This document shows positions 33,245 through 42,570 of a stretch of 64,000 bases of DNA, one piece after another. The notes beneath the pieces were generated by a model. It saw only the letters and a program-made list of their open reading frames with translations. It was not told the DNA's origin and made no database searches. The stretch comes from Eubacterium xylanophilum ATCC 35991. Its GTDB lineage: Bacteria; Bacillota; Clostridia; Lachnospirales; Lachnospiraceae. Numbering within the stretch: the stretch's first letter is position 1; the number at the start of each line of letters is the position of its first letter. Both the position numbers and the translations under genes were made by a program. Where the stretch lies: contig NZ_JAEB01000011.1 of NCBI RefSeq assembly GCF_000518685.1, positions 54,728 to 118,727 on the forward strand, given 5' to 3'.

Positions 33245-34734
33245 TGAATTCTCTTCCGTGCAGGCATGATGGCCTTCTCCGGGCACACTAACACGCATAG
33301 ATGACATCCCACACATTTTTTCCCATTTAACACTGGTTTTCTGTCCTCTCCAAAACTGATGGCAGAGTGTCCACCGTCGCTACATGAAATGGCACATCGA
33401 CCGCAACCTATGCATTTATCGTACTGAAATTTGGGGAATAATATCGTGTCTCTCTCCAAGCCATCTGTGGTATTGCTGACATCGTCAAGCCCTAGTCCAA
33501 TGGCTTCTTTTACATTATCAAATCCCATAGATGCGAGATAATAATTCATTCCGCTGATAAGATCATCTATAATTCTATATCCATACTGCATAACCGCCGT
33601 TGTCACCTGAACGGAACCAGATCCAAGAAGGATAAATTCCATGGCATCTTTCCATGTCTCTATTCCCCCCATACCGCTTATGTAGAGATCTGAGAGTTCC
33701 GGCTTTTGGGCAATTTCTGCAATAAATTTGAGGGCAATCGGCTTTACCGCATTTCCACTATAACCTCCGACTGCCGACTTTCCTCTGACAGAAGGAGCCG
33801 ATACAAATGTATGCAGATTCACTCCGGTTATACTCTTTATCGTATTAATTGCAGCTATTCCATCTGCTCCACCTCTCTTGGCAGCCTCTGCCGCCGGAAT
33901 CATGGATGCCACGTTAGGGGTAAGCTTAGCTAACACCGGTATACTGCACCCCTTCTTAGCTACCCTCGTATATTTCTCAACAAGTTCAGGAATCTGTCCT
34001 ATATCCGACCCAAATCCCTCTTCCATCATGTTGGGGCAGGAAAAATTGAGCTCGATTGCATCCGCACCATTTTCCTGGCACAAACCAGCTAATTCTCCCC
34101 ATTCCTCTTCTGTGCTTCCCATAATGGATGCCAATATAAACTTGTTTGGATATGCCTTCTTCAGACGTCTGAATATTTCCATATTTTCTTCGACACTATG
34201 ATCTGAAAGCTGTTCTATATTCTTAAATCCAACCATCTCTCCGCTACTTCCGTAGACAGCCGAAAATCTAGGTGAGGCCTCATGAATGTCAAAAGAGCAA
34301 ATAGTCTTAAAAGACGCACCGGCCCACCCAGCCTCAAATGCCCTGGCACACATATCATAGTTGCTTGCAACAACAGATGAAGATAATAAAAAAGGATTCT
34401 CAAGAGGAATTCCGCAAAAATCCGCCTGTAATCGGGCACTGTCCGCCGGCATTGGTAACGCCAGTCCCGGACGCACTTCATCATAAAGTTTTAAAATAGT
34501 CCTTTGAATCTTAACCTCTCCGGCTCTGATACATGTCTCCTCGCACGGAGCCGAGCAATTGACGCAAGGATTCTGATCAGGCAATTCCGCCGACACACCC
34601 CTGCTATTATCGAACCAAACTCCCCGCAAAATCCTGTCAATTGGCAACTTTGAACAGGCTTTTCCACACGGTGCATCCTTGCACAGTGAGCAATTCAATA
34701 TGCTTCTTCTGTCAATATTTGTTCCATATCCCAT
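33235..34734 (-). CDS. preA: Dihydropyrimidine dehydrogenase subunit PreA-like
   Basis: The protein of about 499 residues joins an N-terminal cysteine-rich part (LCKDAPCGKACSKLP, NPCVNCSAPCEETC), a dihydroorotate-dehydrogenase-like FMN barrel with ELNFSCPNMMEEG (active-site Cys) and AKLTPNV, and a C-terminal 2[4Fe-4S] ferredoxin (CIGCGRCAISC and CVGCHLCVLVC). It reduces uracil/thymine in the NAD-dependent PreTA enzyme. The N-terminal cysteine part, normally in PreT/GltD-like subunits, is an extra. No preT is adjacent, so another substrate is possible. ATG 34734 is preferred (GGGAG about 9 nt upstream) to the in-frame ATG 34770. It is a single-gene transcript. Confidence 0.85.
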   Translation of the reverse strand: MGYGTNIDRRSILNCSLCKDAPCGKACSKLPIDRILRGVWFDNSRGVSAELPDQNPCVNCSAPCEETCIRAGEVKIQRTILKLYDEVRPGLALPMPADSARLQADFCGIPLENPFLLSSSVVASNYDMCARAFEAGWAGASFKTICSFDIHEASPRFSAVYGSSGEMVGFKNIEQLSDHSVEENMEIFRRLKKAYPNKFILASIMGSTEEEWGELAGLCQENGADAIELNFSCPNMMEEGFGSDIGQIPELVEKYTRVAKKGCSIPVLAKLTPNVASMIPAAEAAKRGGADGIAAINTIKSITGVNLHTFVSAPSVRGKSAVGGYSGNAVKPIALKFIAEIAQKPELSDLYISGMGGIETWKDAMEFILLGSGSVQVTTAVMQYGYRIIDDLISGMNYYLASMGFDNVKEAIGLGLDDVSNTTDGLERDTILFPKFQYDKCIGCGRCAISCSDGGHSAISFGEDRKPVLNGKKCVGCHLCVLVCPEKAIMPARKRIHTT

Positions 34735-34797
34735 AAGCATTTCTCCCGTATAATATTGTTTTATTTGCAAATAATTTTATAGTCCTTCTCATATTCT

Positions 34798-34826
34798 ATT
34801 ATACAGTAAAATTCCCTTTCTCTCAA
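34798..34826 (-). promoter_or_regulatory. SigA promoter of preA
   Basis: On the minus strand TTGAGA (34826-34821), 17 nt, then TATAAT (34803-34798) with TG before it. The hairpin repeats lie directly upstream. Confidence 0.8.
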
Positions 34827-34837
34827 TATTATAATTG

Positions 34838-34928
34838 TCTTACAAGCAAAGCTTGTAAGACCAGCAATATGCGTTTCCATATAATTGTCTTACAAGCAAA
34901 GCTTGTAAGACCAGCAATATGCGTTTCC
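34838..34928 (+). repeat. Two copies of the hairpin repeat with an extended stem
   Basis: Copies at 34838-34878 and 34888-34928 (50-nt period) are identical: GTCTTACAAGC, loop AAA, GCTTGTAAGAC, then CAGCAATATGCGTTTCC. The stem is a perfect 11 bp. The inner bases differ from the GTCTTACGACC copies but still pair. Confidence 0.9.
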
Positions 34929-34931
34929 AAT

Positions 34932-34965
34932 AAAAAGCCAAGCAATCGAAATTGATCACTTGGCT
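34932..34965 (-). terminator. Terminator of the nitrogenase-like/ABC operon
   Basis: On the minus strand AGCCAAG (34965-34959) pairs with CTTGGCT (34942-34936), then TTTTT. It lies 30 nt after the last gene of the operon that begins at cysK. Confidence 0.8.
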
Positions 34966-34996
34966 CAAAACAAAACAAACAATAAGAGTGATTAAC

Positions 34997-35758
34997 TTAT
35001 ATCATATACATATCACTCTGCTCCATTGGGAGTACTCTTCTCAAGAACTCTTTGGTTCTCTGCTCCCTCGGATGAGTGAATATCTCTTTGGCAGATCCCT
35101 CTTCTACCACATAACCATCGTCCATGAATACAACTTTATTAGCTATTTCCTTGGCAAATTGCATCTCATGCGTGACGATTATCATGGTAATTCCCTTCTT
35201 GGCAACTTTTCTTATGACATCGAGCACCTCTCCTACAAGTTCAGGATCAAGGGCCGATGTTGGCTCGTCAAAAAGGATTATTTCAGGATTTATAGCTATC
35301 GCTCTGGCGATACCTACCCTCTGTTGCTGTCCTCCTGAAAGAGAGTGAGGATAGCTGTCTTTTTTGTCTAACATGCCCACCAGATCAAGGACCTTAAGGG
35401 CTTTTTCCTCAGCTTCCTTCTTCGGGATCTTCCTTGCAGTATGGAGTCCTTCCAGAACATTTTCCAATACTGTTTTATTTACAAACAAATTGTAATTTTG
35501 AAACACGAAGCCCATTCTCTTGCGGAGTTCGTGGATTTCTCTCTTACTTGATTTCTTTAAGTCATAGGTCTTATCCCCCATGTCTAATACGCCTTTGTCA
35601 GCTTTCTCCAAAAAACTCATGCAGCGAAGAAGCGTGGTTTTGCCCGATCCACTTGGACCCAGGATTACCACAACATCCCCCTTGTTGACCTCTATGGAGA
35701 CATCGCGCAAGACTTCAAGTTTTCCAAATGACTTTTTTACATTATTTACCTTTATCAT
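34997..35758 (-). CDS. Amino-acid-type ABC importer, ATP-binding subunit
   Basis: The 253-residue protein is a complete polar-amino-acid-type (GlnQ/TcyN) ATPase: Walker [15 protein letters not shown]-loop VFQNYNLF, signature [15 protein letters not shown], Walker [15 protein letters not shown], and H-loop [12 protein letters not shown]. It powers import with the two permeases and lipoprotein encoded just upstream (4-nt overlap with the permease). Being in the same transcript as cysK and the nitrogenase-like genes, a sulfur-containing substrate such as cystine or another organosulfur compound is the best inference. Confidence 0.92.
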   Translation of the reverse strand: MIKVNNVKKSFGKLEVLRDVSIEVNKGDVVVILGPSGSGKTTLLRCMSFLEKADKGVLDMGDKTYDLKKSSKREIHELRKRMGFVFQNYNLFVNKTVLENVLEGLHTARKIPKKEAEEKALKVLDLVGMLDKKDSYPHSLSGGQQQRVGIARAIAINPEIILFDEPTSALDPELVGEVLDVIRKVAKKGITMIIVTHEMQFAKEIANKVVFMDDGYVVEEGSAKEIFTHPREQRTKEFLRRVLPMEQSDMYMI

Positions 35759-36462
35759 TTTTCCTCCCTCGTGCGATATCTGACAAGCCTTTTTTCTAAT
35801 AGTTTCATCATATATTCAACCAATCCTATAAACACAAGATAGATTATGAATACATCAAAAAACATATCTAGGTATCTGGTGTTCATACCACCGAGAATCT
35901 TGGCCTCTCCCATCACCTCTGTAACAGAAATAGTGAATGCAAGAGACGTTGTCTTAATCACATCAACTACTATATTTCCGCACACCGGAACCGCTATTAC
36001 CATAGCTTGAGGCAAAACTATTCGCCTAAATACCTGGCGATTCGAAAGTCCCACCATATAACCAGCTTCACTTTGTCCTCTGTCCACCGATGCAATTGCC
36101 GATCGAAAAGCTTCCGTCAAAAAAGCTACTGCAGACAGGGATAGCGCAAAGTAGGCATACCATTTGTTATCAATGGAATAAACATCCACATTGAGTTTTA
36201 ATCTACTCGATATGTTCTCTATCAAAAACGGAAGCGCCGCATAGATAACAAAAAGCTGCAACAATACGGGCGTTCCCCTAATTATTGACAAGATAAATCT
36301 CACTATCGCCTTGGGAACCTTCCTCTTCCCGAGCAATATAAGGGAAAACAAAACTGAGACCGGAAGGGCTATTGCTAGGGTTCCCAAAGTCAGCTGAATA
36401 GTTACCGGAAGAAACTTTATCAACTCCGGGAATGCTTCCTTCATTTTTTCAAAATCAAGCAT
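35755..36462 (-). CDS. Amino-acid-type ABC importer, permease subunit 1
   Basis: The 235-residue protein has about five membrane segments and the HisM/GlnP-type start [20 protein letters not shown]. The coupling (EAA) loop is in [19 protein letters not shown], followed by [10 protein letters not shown]. It forms a heterodimer with the permease encoded next (8-nt overlap). It resembles TcyL/TcyM cystine permeases in build, but specificity is set mainly by the binding protein. Confidence 0.9.
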   Translation of the reverse strand: MLDFEKMKEAFPELIKFLPVTIQLTLGTLAIALPVSVLFSLILLGKRKVPKAIVRFILSIIRGTPVLLQLFVIYAALPFLIENISSRLKLNVDVYSIDNKWYAYFALSLSAVAFLTEAFRSAIASVDRGQSEAGYMVGLSNRQVFRRIVLPQAMVIAVPVCGNIVVDVIKTTSLAFTISVTEVMGEAKILGGMNTRYLDMFFDVFIIYLVFIGLVEYMMKLLEKRLVRYRTREEK

Positions 36463-37153
36463 TTGCCCTCACCCCCTTCAGTCTTTTCTCAACTCTGTGG
36501 AATAAAAGCTCCAGGAGCATGGTACATGGCCAATAGATAAGAGCCAATGCCACATATGTTTCCAGTGTGAATACATTGGTTTTAAGACCATTTAAGTAAA
36601 AGGCTCTTCCAAAAACATCATGCATTCCAATGGTATATGCAAGGGCTCCTTCTTTCATCATAAAGATAAAGATATTGCCATAGTTGGGCACTGCGACTTT
36701 CAACGTCTGAGGCGCCACAATCCTCAAAAAGGCTTTTAGCGGTGAGAGACCTACCATAAGGGCGGCCTCGTACTGTCCCTTTGGAACCGACAGATAGGCC
36801 GTTCTCAGGATTTCCGATATGGACGCCCCGAGGAGAAGCGAAAAAGTGATGACCACATATACAATCACTTCCTCGGCCTCCATGAGTATGCCAAACTTCT
36901 GCTCCAACACCATCGGCACTCCATAATAAACTAGGAAGAGTAGCACGATAGAGGGAACACACCGCATAACAGTAATATACAAACTAGCGAAAAAACCAGC
37001 TATCTTGTTAGACGAAAGGCGTCCTGCTGCGATAAAACCTCCGATAATGGTTCCAAATAATACAGACAGAATCACGTATTCGAATGTCACAAAAATATAA
37101 GGAAGAATCTTTACATAAAATTCTGCTAAAATATCCCATCGGAAAGGTCTCAC
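36455..37153 (-). CDS. Amino-acid-type ABC importer, permease subunit 2
   Basis: The 232-residue protein is a second HisM-like permease with five membrane segments, start region KILPYIFVTFEYVILSVLFG, coupling loop GQYEAALMVGLSPLKAFLRI and VAPQTLKVAVPNYGN. The start is GTG at 37153 with AAGGTGG upstream. Two different permeases plus one ATPase and one lipoprotein make a standard four-gene polar-amino-acid importer. Confidence 0.9.
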   Translation of the reverse strand: MRPFRWDILAEFYVKILPYIFVTFEYVILSVLFGTIIGGFIAAGRLSSNKIAGFFASLYITVMRCVPSIVLLFLVYYGVPMVLEQKFGILMEAEEVIVYVVITFSLLLGASISEILRTAYLSVPKGQYEAALMVGLSPLKAFLRIVAPQTLKVAVPNYGNIFIFMMKEGALAYTIGMHDVFGRAFYLNGLKTNVFTLETYVALALIYWPCTMLLELLFHRVEKRLKGVRANA

Positions 37154-37174
37154 ATTAACACCACCTTATGTCAA

Positions 37175-38044
37175 TTAGTTAGATGAATCATATGCAAATG
37201 CGTCATAACCATAGAACTGCTTAGACAATTCATTCATCTTTCCTGTTTCCTTGATCTCGCCAAGTCCCTTGTCTACAGCCTCAGCAAGCTCAGTTAAGTC
37301 TTTCTTGATTACAGGATATGTATGCACTGAACGGCATTCTACAAATTTCACTTTCGCATCGAAATCATGAAGATCGCCCTTCTTGTCTGTTACGATCTGC
37401 TCATAGTAGTTCTTAGGCCAAACTGCAGTATCATATCTTCCATCTGCCACCCAGCCTATTGAGTTCATGAATGCATTGGCATCATCCGTTGCATCAAGCT
37501 TGATCTCTGCTCCCTGGTGTTCCTGATTGTACTTATAAACCACATAGTAGAGACCATCACCGGCAAGGATTGGAGCCAGTGAAAGCTTTTTCTTAGCCAC
37601 GTCATCAAATCCCTTGACATCCTTGTTATCCTTTGGAAGAACCAAACCAACTAGTGACGCACCGATTGGGTTTTTAGGCAAATTATATGCCTTGTCTCTC
37701 TCATCTGTGTAGAAAGCATTAGACAATACAATATCAAACTTACCTGTAGTAAGTCCTGTATACTCCGCTTCCTGAGTTCCCGCGTTGATAAACTTAAATT
37801 CATAATCTTCCAACTTCTCGTCCAATATCTTCATAACTTCTATCTCATAACCGGTAAGGTTACCTGATTCATCTTCATATGCAAGTGGGAATGCATTGTT
37901 CTGATATGCAACATTTACCACCTTTTTGCCGTTGTCCTCGGCCTTTTTTCCGGCTTCACTGGTCTCTGTTTTCTTAGTACATCCTGTTGCTCCTATTGCG
38001 AGCACAGCTACCAACAACAATGATACAATCGTTTTTTTCTTCAT
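37175..38044 (-). CDS. Substrate-binding lipoprotein of the ABC importer
   Basis: The 289-residue protein has a lipoprotein signal peptide with the lipobox AIGATGC (Cys22) and a type II solute-binding fold: VVNVAYQNNAFPLAYEDESG, LTGYEIEVMKILDEKL, FINAGTQEAEYTGLTTGKFD and IVLSNAFYTDERDKAY. This is the SBP_bac_3 family that binds polar amino acids, including cystine. It lies only 25 nt after the NifX-like gene, so it is cotranscribed with the nitrogenase-like genes. The AEYTGL and YTDER positions usually contact the ligand, but the ligand cannot be named from sequence. Confidence 0.9.
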   Translation of the reverse strand: MKKKTIVSLLLVAVLAIGATGCTKKTETSEAGKKAEDNGKKVVNVAYQNNAFPLAYEDESGNLTGYEIEVMKILDEKLEDYEFKFINAGTQEAEYTGLTTGKFDIVLSNAFYTDERDKAYNLPKNPIGASLVGLVLPKDNKDVKGFDDVAKKKLSLAPILAGDGLYYVVYKYNQEHQGAEIKLDATDDANAFMNSIGWVADGRYDTAVWPKNYYEQIVTDKKGDLHDFDAKVKFVECRSVHTYPVIKKDLTELAEAVDKGLGEIKETGKMNELSKQFYGYDAFAYDSSN

Positions 38045-38069
38045 ATTTGTTTACCTTCCTTTTCTTATT

Positions 38070-38477
38070 TTATTTAATTAAAAAGTTCGCTAAGCGCCTC
38101 AGAGCATCCTCCACCGAAAAGTCAGTTTCAAGAGCATTTACCTCATATCGAAGCAGTATTTTCTGTGGCTTGGGTCCTATCTTGCTTACGAGAAAATACT
38201 GACAATCGGAGAGCTCTCTACCCACTGCATCCAGTTTTTCGCTGTCATGACCTATGCAACCATTGTCACCTCTGTCAGAGCATTTTCTATCACTTTTTTC
38301 GCAGGAAAATGTTCCGCGGTCCTCCGACTGGGCTATGTTCAAAACCCTTTCTTCGACCTTGTGAAATGTTCCATCTTCCAAATCAATATCATAGATAAAT
38401 ACTCTCTTAGCTTGGCCGAAATGGGTATCAACCTTACTTCCGTCGGTCGTCGCTGCTGCTACTCTGACTGCGCTCAT
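38070..38477 (-). CDS. NifX/NifB-C-terminal-like cofactor-binding protein
   Basis: The 135-residue protein has the dinitrogenase iron-molybdenum-cofactor domain: VRVAAATTDGSKVDTHFGQA at the start and CQYFLVSKIGPKPQKILLRY near the end. This fold (NifX, NafY, NifB C-terminus) holds NifB-co-type clusters. The middle has an unusual cysteine/aspartate-rich insertion (TFSCEKSDRKCSDRGDNGC). It lies between the nifK-like gene and the ABC importer. It probably carries the metal cluster to or in the NifDK-like complex, which is inference. Confidence 0.85.
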   Translation of the reverse strand: MSAVRVAAATTDGSKVDTHFGQAKRVFIYDIDLEDGTFHKVEERVLNIAQSEDRGTFSCEKSDRKCSDRGDNGCIGHDSEKLDAVGRELSDCQYFLVSKIGPKPQKILLRYEVNALETDFSVEDALRRLANFLIK

Positions 38478-38493
38478 TAGCTCCTCCTTAATA

Positions 38494-39864
38494 TCAATGA
38501 TCCGCGTGAGTGGTATTGGTAATCATTCCATCGCTAAATAGTCCGCTATAGAGGTCCTCTAGCAAAGTTAATGCCCCGTTATATCCCACATAGGATTTGT
38601 TTAGGATAACTCTCTCCGTAATAGGTAGACTCAGTGGAACTAGGATACTGTCATTGTTCTCCCTAGCCAACTCCTTATCCCATGAGCTTCCGAGAATAAC
38701 TGATCTCACTCCACTCTCTTCCAGTTTCTCTCTTATATCATCCTGTATAACTCTGTTATCCCCTTCAAACTTCACGATTCCATCATATCTCTCGTCGATT
38801 TCATTTAGAAGTTCCTTGATATAAGCTTGATTCTTCTGATCAGGGGAGTCTATATCATAGAATCCCTTTGGTGTGAAGCCAAGCTCCTCCACCAAGTATT
38901 TACTAACTCCCAAACCGTATGCACTGTCTGCGACAGTATATACATGGTAAGGGAGGTAACAACCAAAGTCTGATACCAGATCTCCGAAGGAAACGAAGTA
39001 CTCCTTGAACCTCTTTTCTTCTCTCTGGATAAATCTCTCTACAACATCTTCTTCCAGCTTGGCAAAATCTGCAACTTTTCGGAGGAATCTAGATGTCTCC
39101 TTGAGTCCCACAGGCAAGATTGGATAGTGCAAAAATGGTGTCTTGTAGAGTTTTTCCAATTTCTTTGCCGCAGATAGTCCTACCCAAGGGCCTATTACCA
39201 AATTGAATTCGGCGTTCGGAATATTCATCCACTCCTCCTTAAAGCCCTTGCTTCCGGAGCCGTAGAGAATATTTACTTCCAATCCTATTCCCTCTAGTAA
39301 TCTCTTGATTTCCTCAAGGTCACCTCGCCAATATGCGTCCTGGAAAGGCACAACGCTAAATACGTTTACCAATCCCTTCTTTACCTTGGCATTTGGAACC
39401 TCAAAGGATATATATTGATCTATTATGGCATCAACTACCAATTCATGTCCCAGGTAGTTGTTTCCTTTAAATCCTGAAGTATCTACGCCGACTACCGGAT
39501 AACCTTCATCGGCAAATTCACAGGCAACCTGCTTTACATCATCTCCGATGATGCCGGCACTACATCCGGCTTGTATCACATACAAGTCACCATCGATTAC
39601 CTTTAGCGTTCCCTCGACGTTTGCCCTAAGCTTTTTCTCTCCGCCAAAAATAACCTCAGTCTGAGTGGTATTCGTGCAGGAAATCTGTCCGCCTCCTGCA
39701 TATCCCTCACCTTGATAACCTGCTCCGGTGCCCGCAAAAGAGAACTGTCTTGAAGCACATCCCGGACCTGCATGTACAATCGGAATTCCCTTGGGAATTG
39801 CCAACACAGTCTGAACCGAACCAAGTGCACACGTGTATTTTGCTTGTTCTATTAGATGACTCAT
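38494..39864 (-). CDS. Nitrogenase-like component 1, NifK-type subunit
   Basis: The 456-residue protein belongs to the nitrogenase component 1 superfamily. The three P-cluster-type cysteines are present: Cys36 in IVHAGPGCASRQF, Cys63 in ISCTNTTQTEVIFGG, and Cys101 in VIQAGCSAGIIGDDV. It lacks the N-terminal extension of true NifK. It pairs with the NifD-like protein encoded just upstream (4-nt overlap). Together they would accept electrons from the NifH-like protein to reduce a substrate. The sulfur-gene setting and the lack of NifEN argue against dinitrogen and for an organosulfur or another small substrate. Confidence 0.88.
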   Translation of the reverse strand: MSHLIEQAKYTCALGSVQTVLAIPKGIPIVHAGPGCASRQFSFAGTGAGYQGEGYAGGGQISCTNTTQTEVIFGGEKKLRANVEGTLKVIDGDLYVIQAGCSAGIIGDDVKQVACEFADEGYPVVGVDTSGFKGNNYLGHELVVDAIIDQYISFEVPNAKVKKGLVNVFSVVPFQDAYWRGDLEEIKRLLEGIGLEVNILYGSGSKGFKEEWMNIPNAEFNLVIGPWVGLSAAKKLEKLYKTPFLHYPILPVGLKETSRFLRKVADFAKLEEDVVERFIQREEKRFKEYFVSFGDLVSDFGCYLPYHVYTVADSAYGLGVSKYLVEELGFTPKGFYDIDSPDQKNQAYIKELLNEIDERYDGIVKFEGDNRVIQDDIREKLEESGVRSVILGSSWDKELARENNDSILVPLSLPITERVILNKSYVGYNGALTLLEDLYSGLFSDGMITNTTHADH

Positions 39865-41336
39865 TTCTTATTTCCCCTTTCAAAGTAAAATGGATTTTCT
39901 TGTTCTTTCCACCACTTAGAGTATGGAAATTCGTTGTACTCAGCCAATGTCTGAAGGATTCCTCTTGTCTCCAATAGCGCTTTGATTCGTTTTCCTGTGG
40001 TTATGACACCATCATATCCGGCACTGATATTGGTCTCGCCTTCTAACAGGCTTGGGATTCCCAGCTTTCCGCCGAGAATTGTCATGTTCATATGACGAAC
40101 GATCATTACATCCGGCTTAGCTTTCTCAAGTATTTTCAATACCTGATAAGGCTGTTTGTTACAAACAGAGAAATTCTCTATATCTCCTGTCTTCTCCACC
40201 AAAGCTTTCAAAGTGTCCTCCGTTACGGACTCCAAATCATTCTTCATATCGTGGTGAAGAGTAGTTACTCCGGCAATCTCCATTCCAAGATCCTTAACGA
40301 CACTGCCCACGTTGTGCGCATATGAGTCACCCGCAAAAATGTATACTTTCTTCCCTGCAAGATCTCTTCTCAAGGATTCAAGATCCTCGCTAATTCTCTC
40401 ATGCTCTTCCTTTATTACCTGCTCTACTATATCTTCTTTTCCTGTATAACTTGCCACTTCTCTGAGCCAATTGTCAGTCCACTCCAGGCCAAATGGGGCC
40501 GGGCTCTTGACTTTTGGCACACCAAAATCTTCTTCAAGGACACTTGTAACATATGTGCCCAAAGTCTCACAAATATGTGAAGAACAAGCTGCCTCAGGCA
40601 TGCGCTTAAGCTTTTCTACATCGGCTAATGGAACCAAGTAGTTAGGCCTAAGCCCAAGTTTACCGAGAAGCGGTGTAAAAGTATCGCTTCCAAGGAAGTT
40701 GAAAATATTCACCAAATCCTTCTTCTTCTCAATTTTCTCTTGGTGTCTCACAAGCTTCTTGAGAATTCCATGGTATGCAGCATCAAAACCTGAAGACCAT
40801 ATCTTAGACTTGAATCCCTCGCAGTATACAGGTATAACCGGTATACCCAACTCATCTTCAGCTTCTAGAGCCGTTCCCTCTATGTCATCACCCACGATTC
40901 CGGCGGCACACGAAGAGTGTATAAATATTGCCGAAGGATTAAAGCGAGTATTTGCTTCATTAATTGCTTCCTTGAGCTTCTTAACTCCACCGTATACTGT
41001 ATCTTTTTCAGTTATATTACTACAGAGAACTCTCACCTTGTCCGGCTCCTCGCCACGCTCCAAGGCCGAATTGCGAAACTGAGTATTATTTAGTGGTGTA
41101 TTGGCAAAACATCCCATAGGGGAATGCACAACAACCGCAGCATCTCTTATGAAAAATGTAATCGTGCTGGCTGTCATCTGTGCACAGTCACTACACTGAC
41201 TGTAACTTCTCTCCTTACAGAAAAACTCATCCTCTGAAGCGTTAGCCAGATCACTTGCCTTGCCGTCATAATATATGATAGATTTCAATCGATTCTCACG
41301 GATGGAAACCTCTGTCTGATCTAATTTTGAAGCCAT
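39861..41336 (-). CDS. Nitrogenase-like component 1, NifD-type subunit
   Basis: The 491-residue protein has the component 1 fold with P-cluster-type cysteines Cys76 (HSPMGCFANTP), Cys105 (RVLCSNITEKDTVYGG) and Cys143 (HSSCAAGIVGDDIEG). Cys256 in ICETLGTYVTSVLEEDFGVP lines up with the Cys that binds FeMo-cofactor in NifD (same distance to the FG(V/I)P motif). The region matching the cofactor His of NifD (LLEGETNISAGYDG) has no histidine. It probably carries a NifB-co-derived cluster. It is not a bona fide NifD, BchN or CfbD by context. Confidence 0.88.
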   Translation of the reverse strand: MASKLDQTEVSIRENRLKSIIYYDGKASDLANASEDEFFCKERSYSQCSDCAQMTASTITFFIRDAAVVVHSPMGCFANTPLNNTQFRNSALERGEEPDKVRVLCSNITEKDTVYGGVKKLKEAINEANTRFNPSAIFIHSSCAAGIVGDDIEGTALEAEDELGIPVIPVYCEGFKSKIWSSGFDAAYHGILKKLVRHQEKIEKKKDLVNIFNFLGSDTFTPLLGKLGLRPNYLVPLADVEKLKRMPEAACSSHICETLGTYVTSVLEEDFGVPKVKSPAPFGLEWTDNWLREVASYTGKEDIVEQVIKEEHERISEDLESLRRDLAGKKVYIFAGDSYAHNVGSVVKDLGMEIAGVTTLHHDMKNDLESVTEDTLKALVEKTGDIENFSVCNKQPYQVLKILEKAKPDVMIVRHMNMTILGGKLGIPSLLEGETNISAGYDGVITTGKRIKALLETRGILQTLAEYNEFPYSKWWKEQENPFYFERGNKK

Positions 41337-41352
41337 AGTGTTCTCCTCTCCT

Positions 41353-42216
<864 letters not shown>

Positions 42217-42570
42217 CTATTCAAATAACCTCTGTATTTTTATATATTTAATCAACTTCTCTATGGATTCCTGAATCATCCCAGGAATCTCGTAACTTTC
42301 AATTCCCATGCTCTCTGCCATAGCCGCCGCTCCATTGCCTATGCGACTGACTAGCAAATACCGGCAATCCTCGAGCTTCTCCAGGTTTTCTCTGAGTCGT
42401 CTCTCATCGTGATCTCCCTGATCACACACGGGAGTCATCTCTCTCTTCTCAAGAAAAATATTCCGCTCGTCTTCGCTCACCTGATAAATGTAAAAGCCTT
42501 TCGCCTTGCCAAAATGATCATTGACTACTATTCCATCGCTGGATGCCACCGCAACTCTATAATTATCCAT
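42217..42570 (-). CDS. NifX-like/NifB C-terminal domain protein
   Basis: The 117-residue protein has the dinitrogenase cofactor domain: VAVASSDGIVVNDHFGKAKG, REMTPVCDQGDHDERRLREN and CRYLLVSRIGNGAAAMAESM. The CDQGDHDE motif is typical of the C-terminal half of long NifB. Here it is a separate gene overlapping the radical-SAM NifB-like gene by 8 nt, so the classical two-domain NifB is split. It probably binds the NifB product and passes it to the NifDK-like complex. Confidence 0.87.
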   Translation of the reverse strand: MDNYRVAVASSDGIVVNDHFGKAKGFYIYQVSEDERNIFLEKREMTPVCDQGDHDERRLRENLEKLEDCRYLLVSRIGNGAAAMAESMGIESYEIPGMIQESIEKLIKYIKIQRLFE

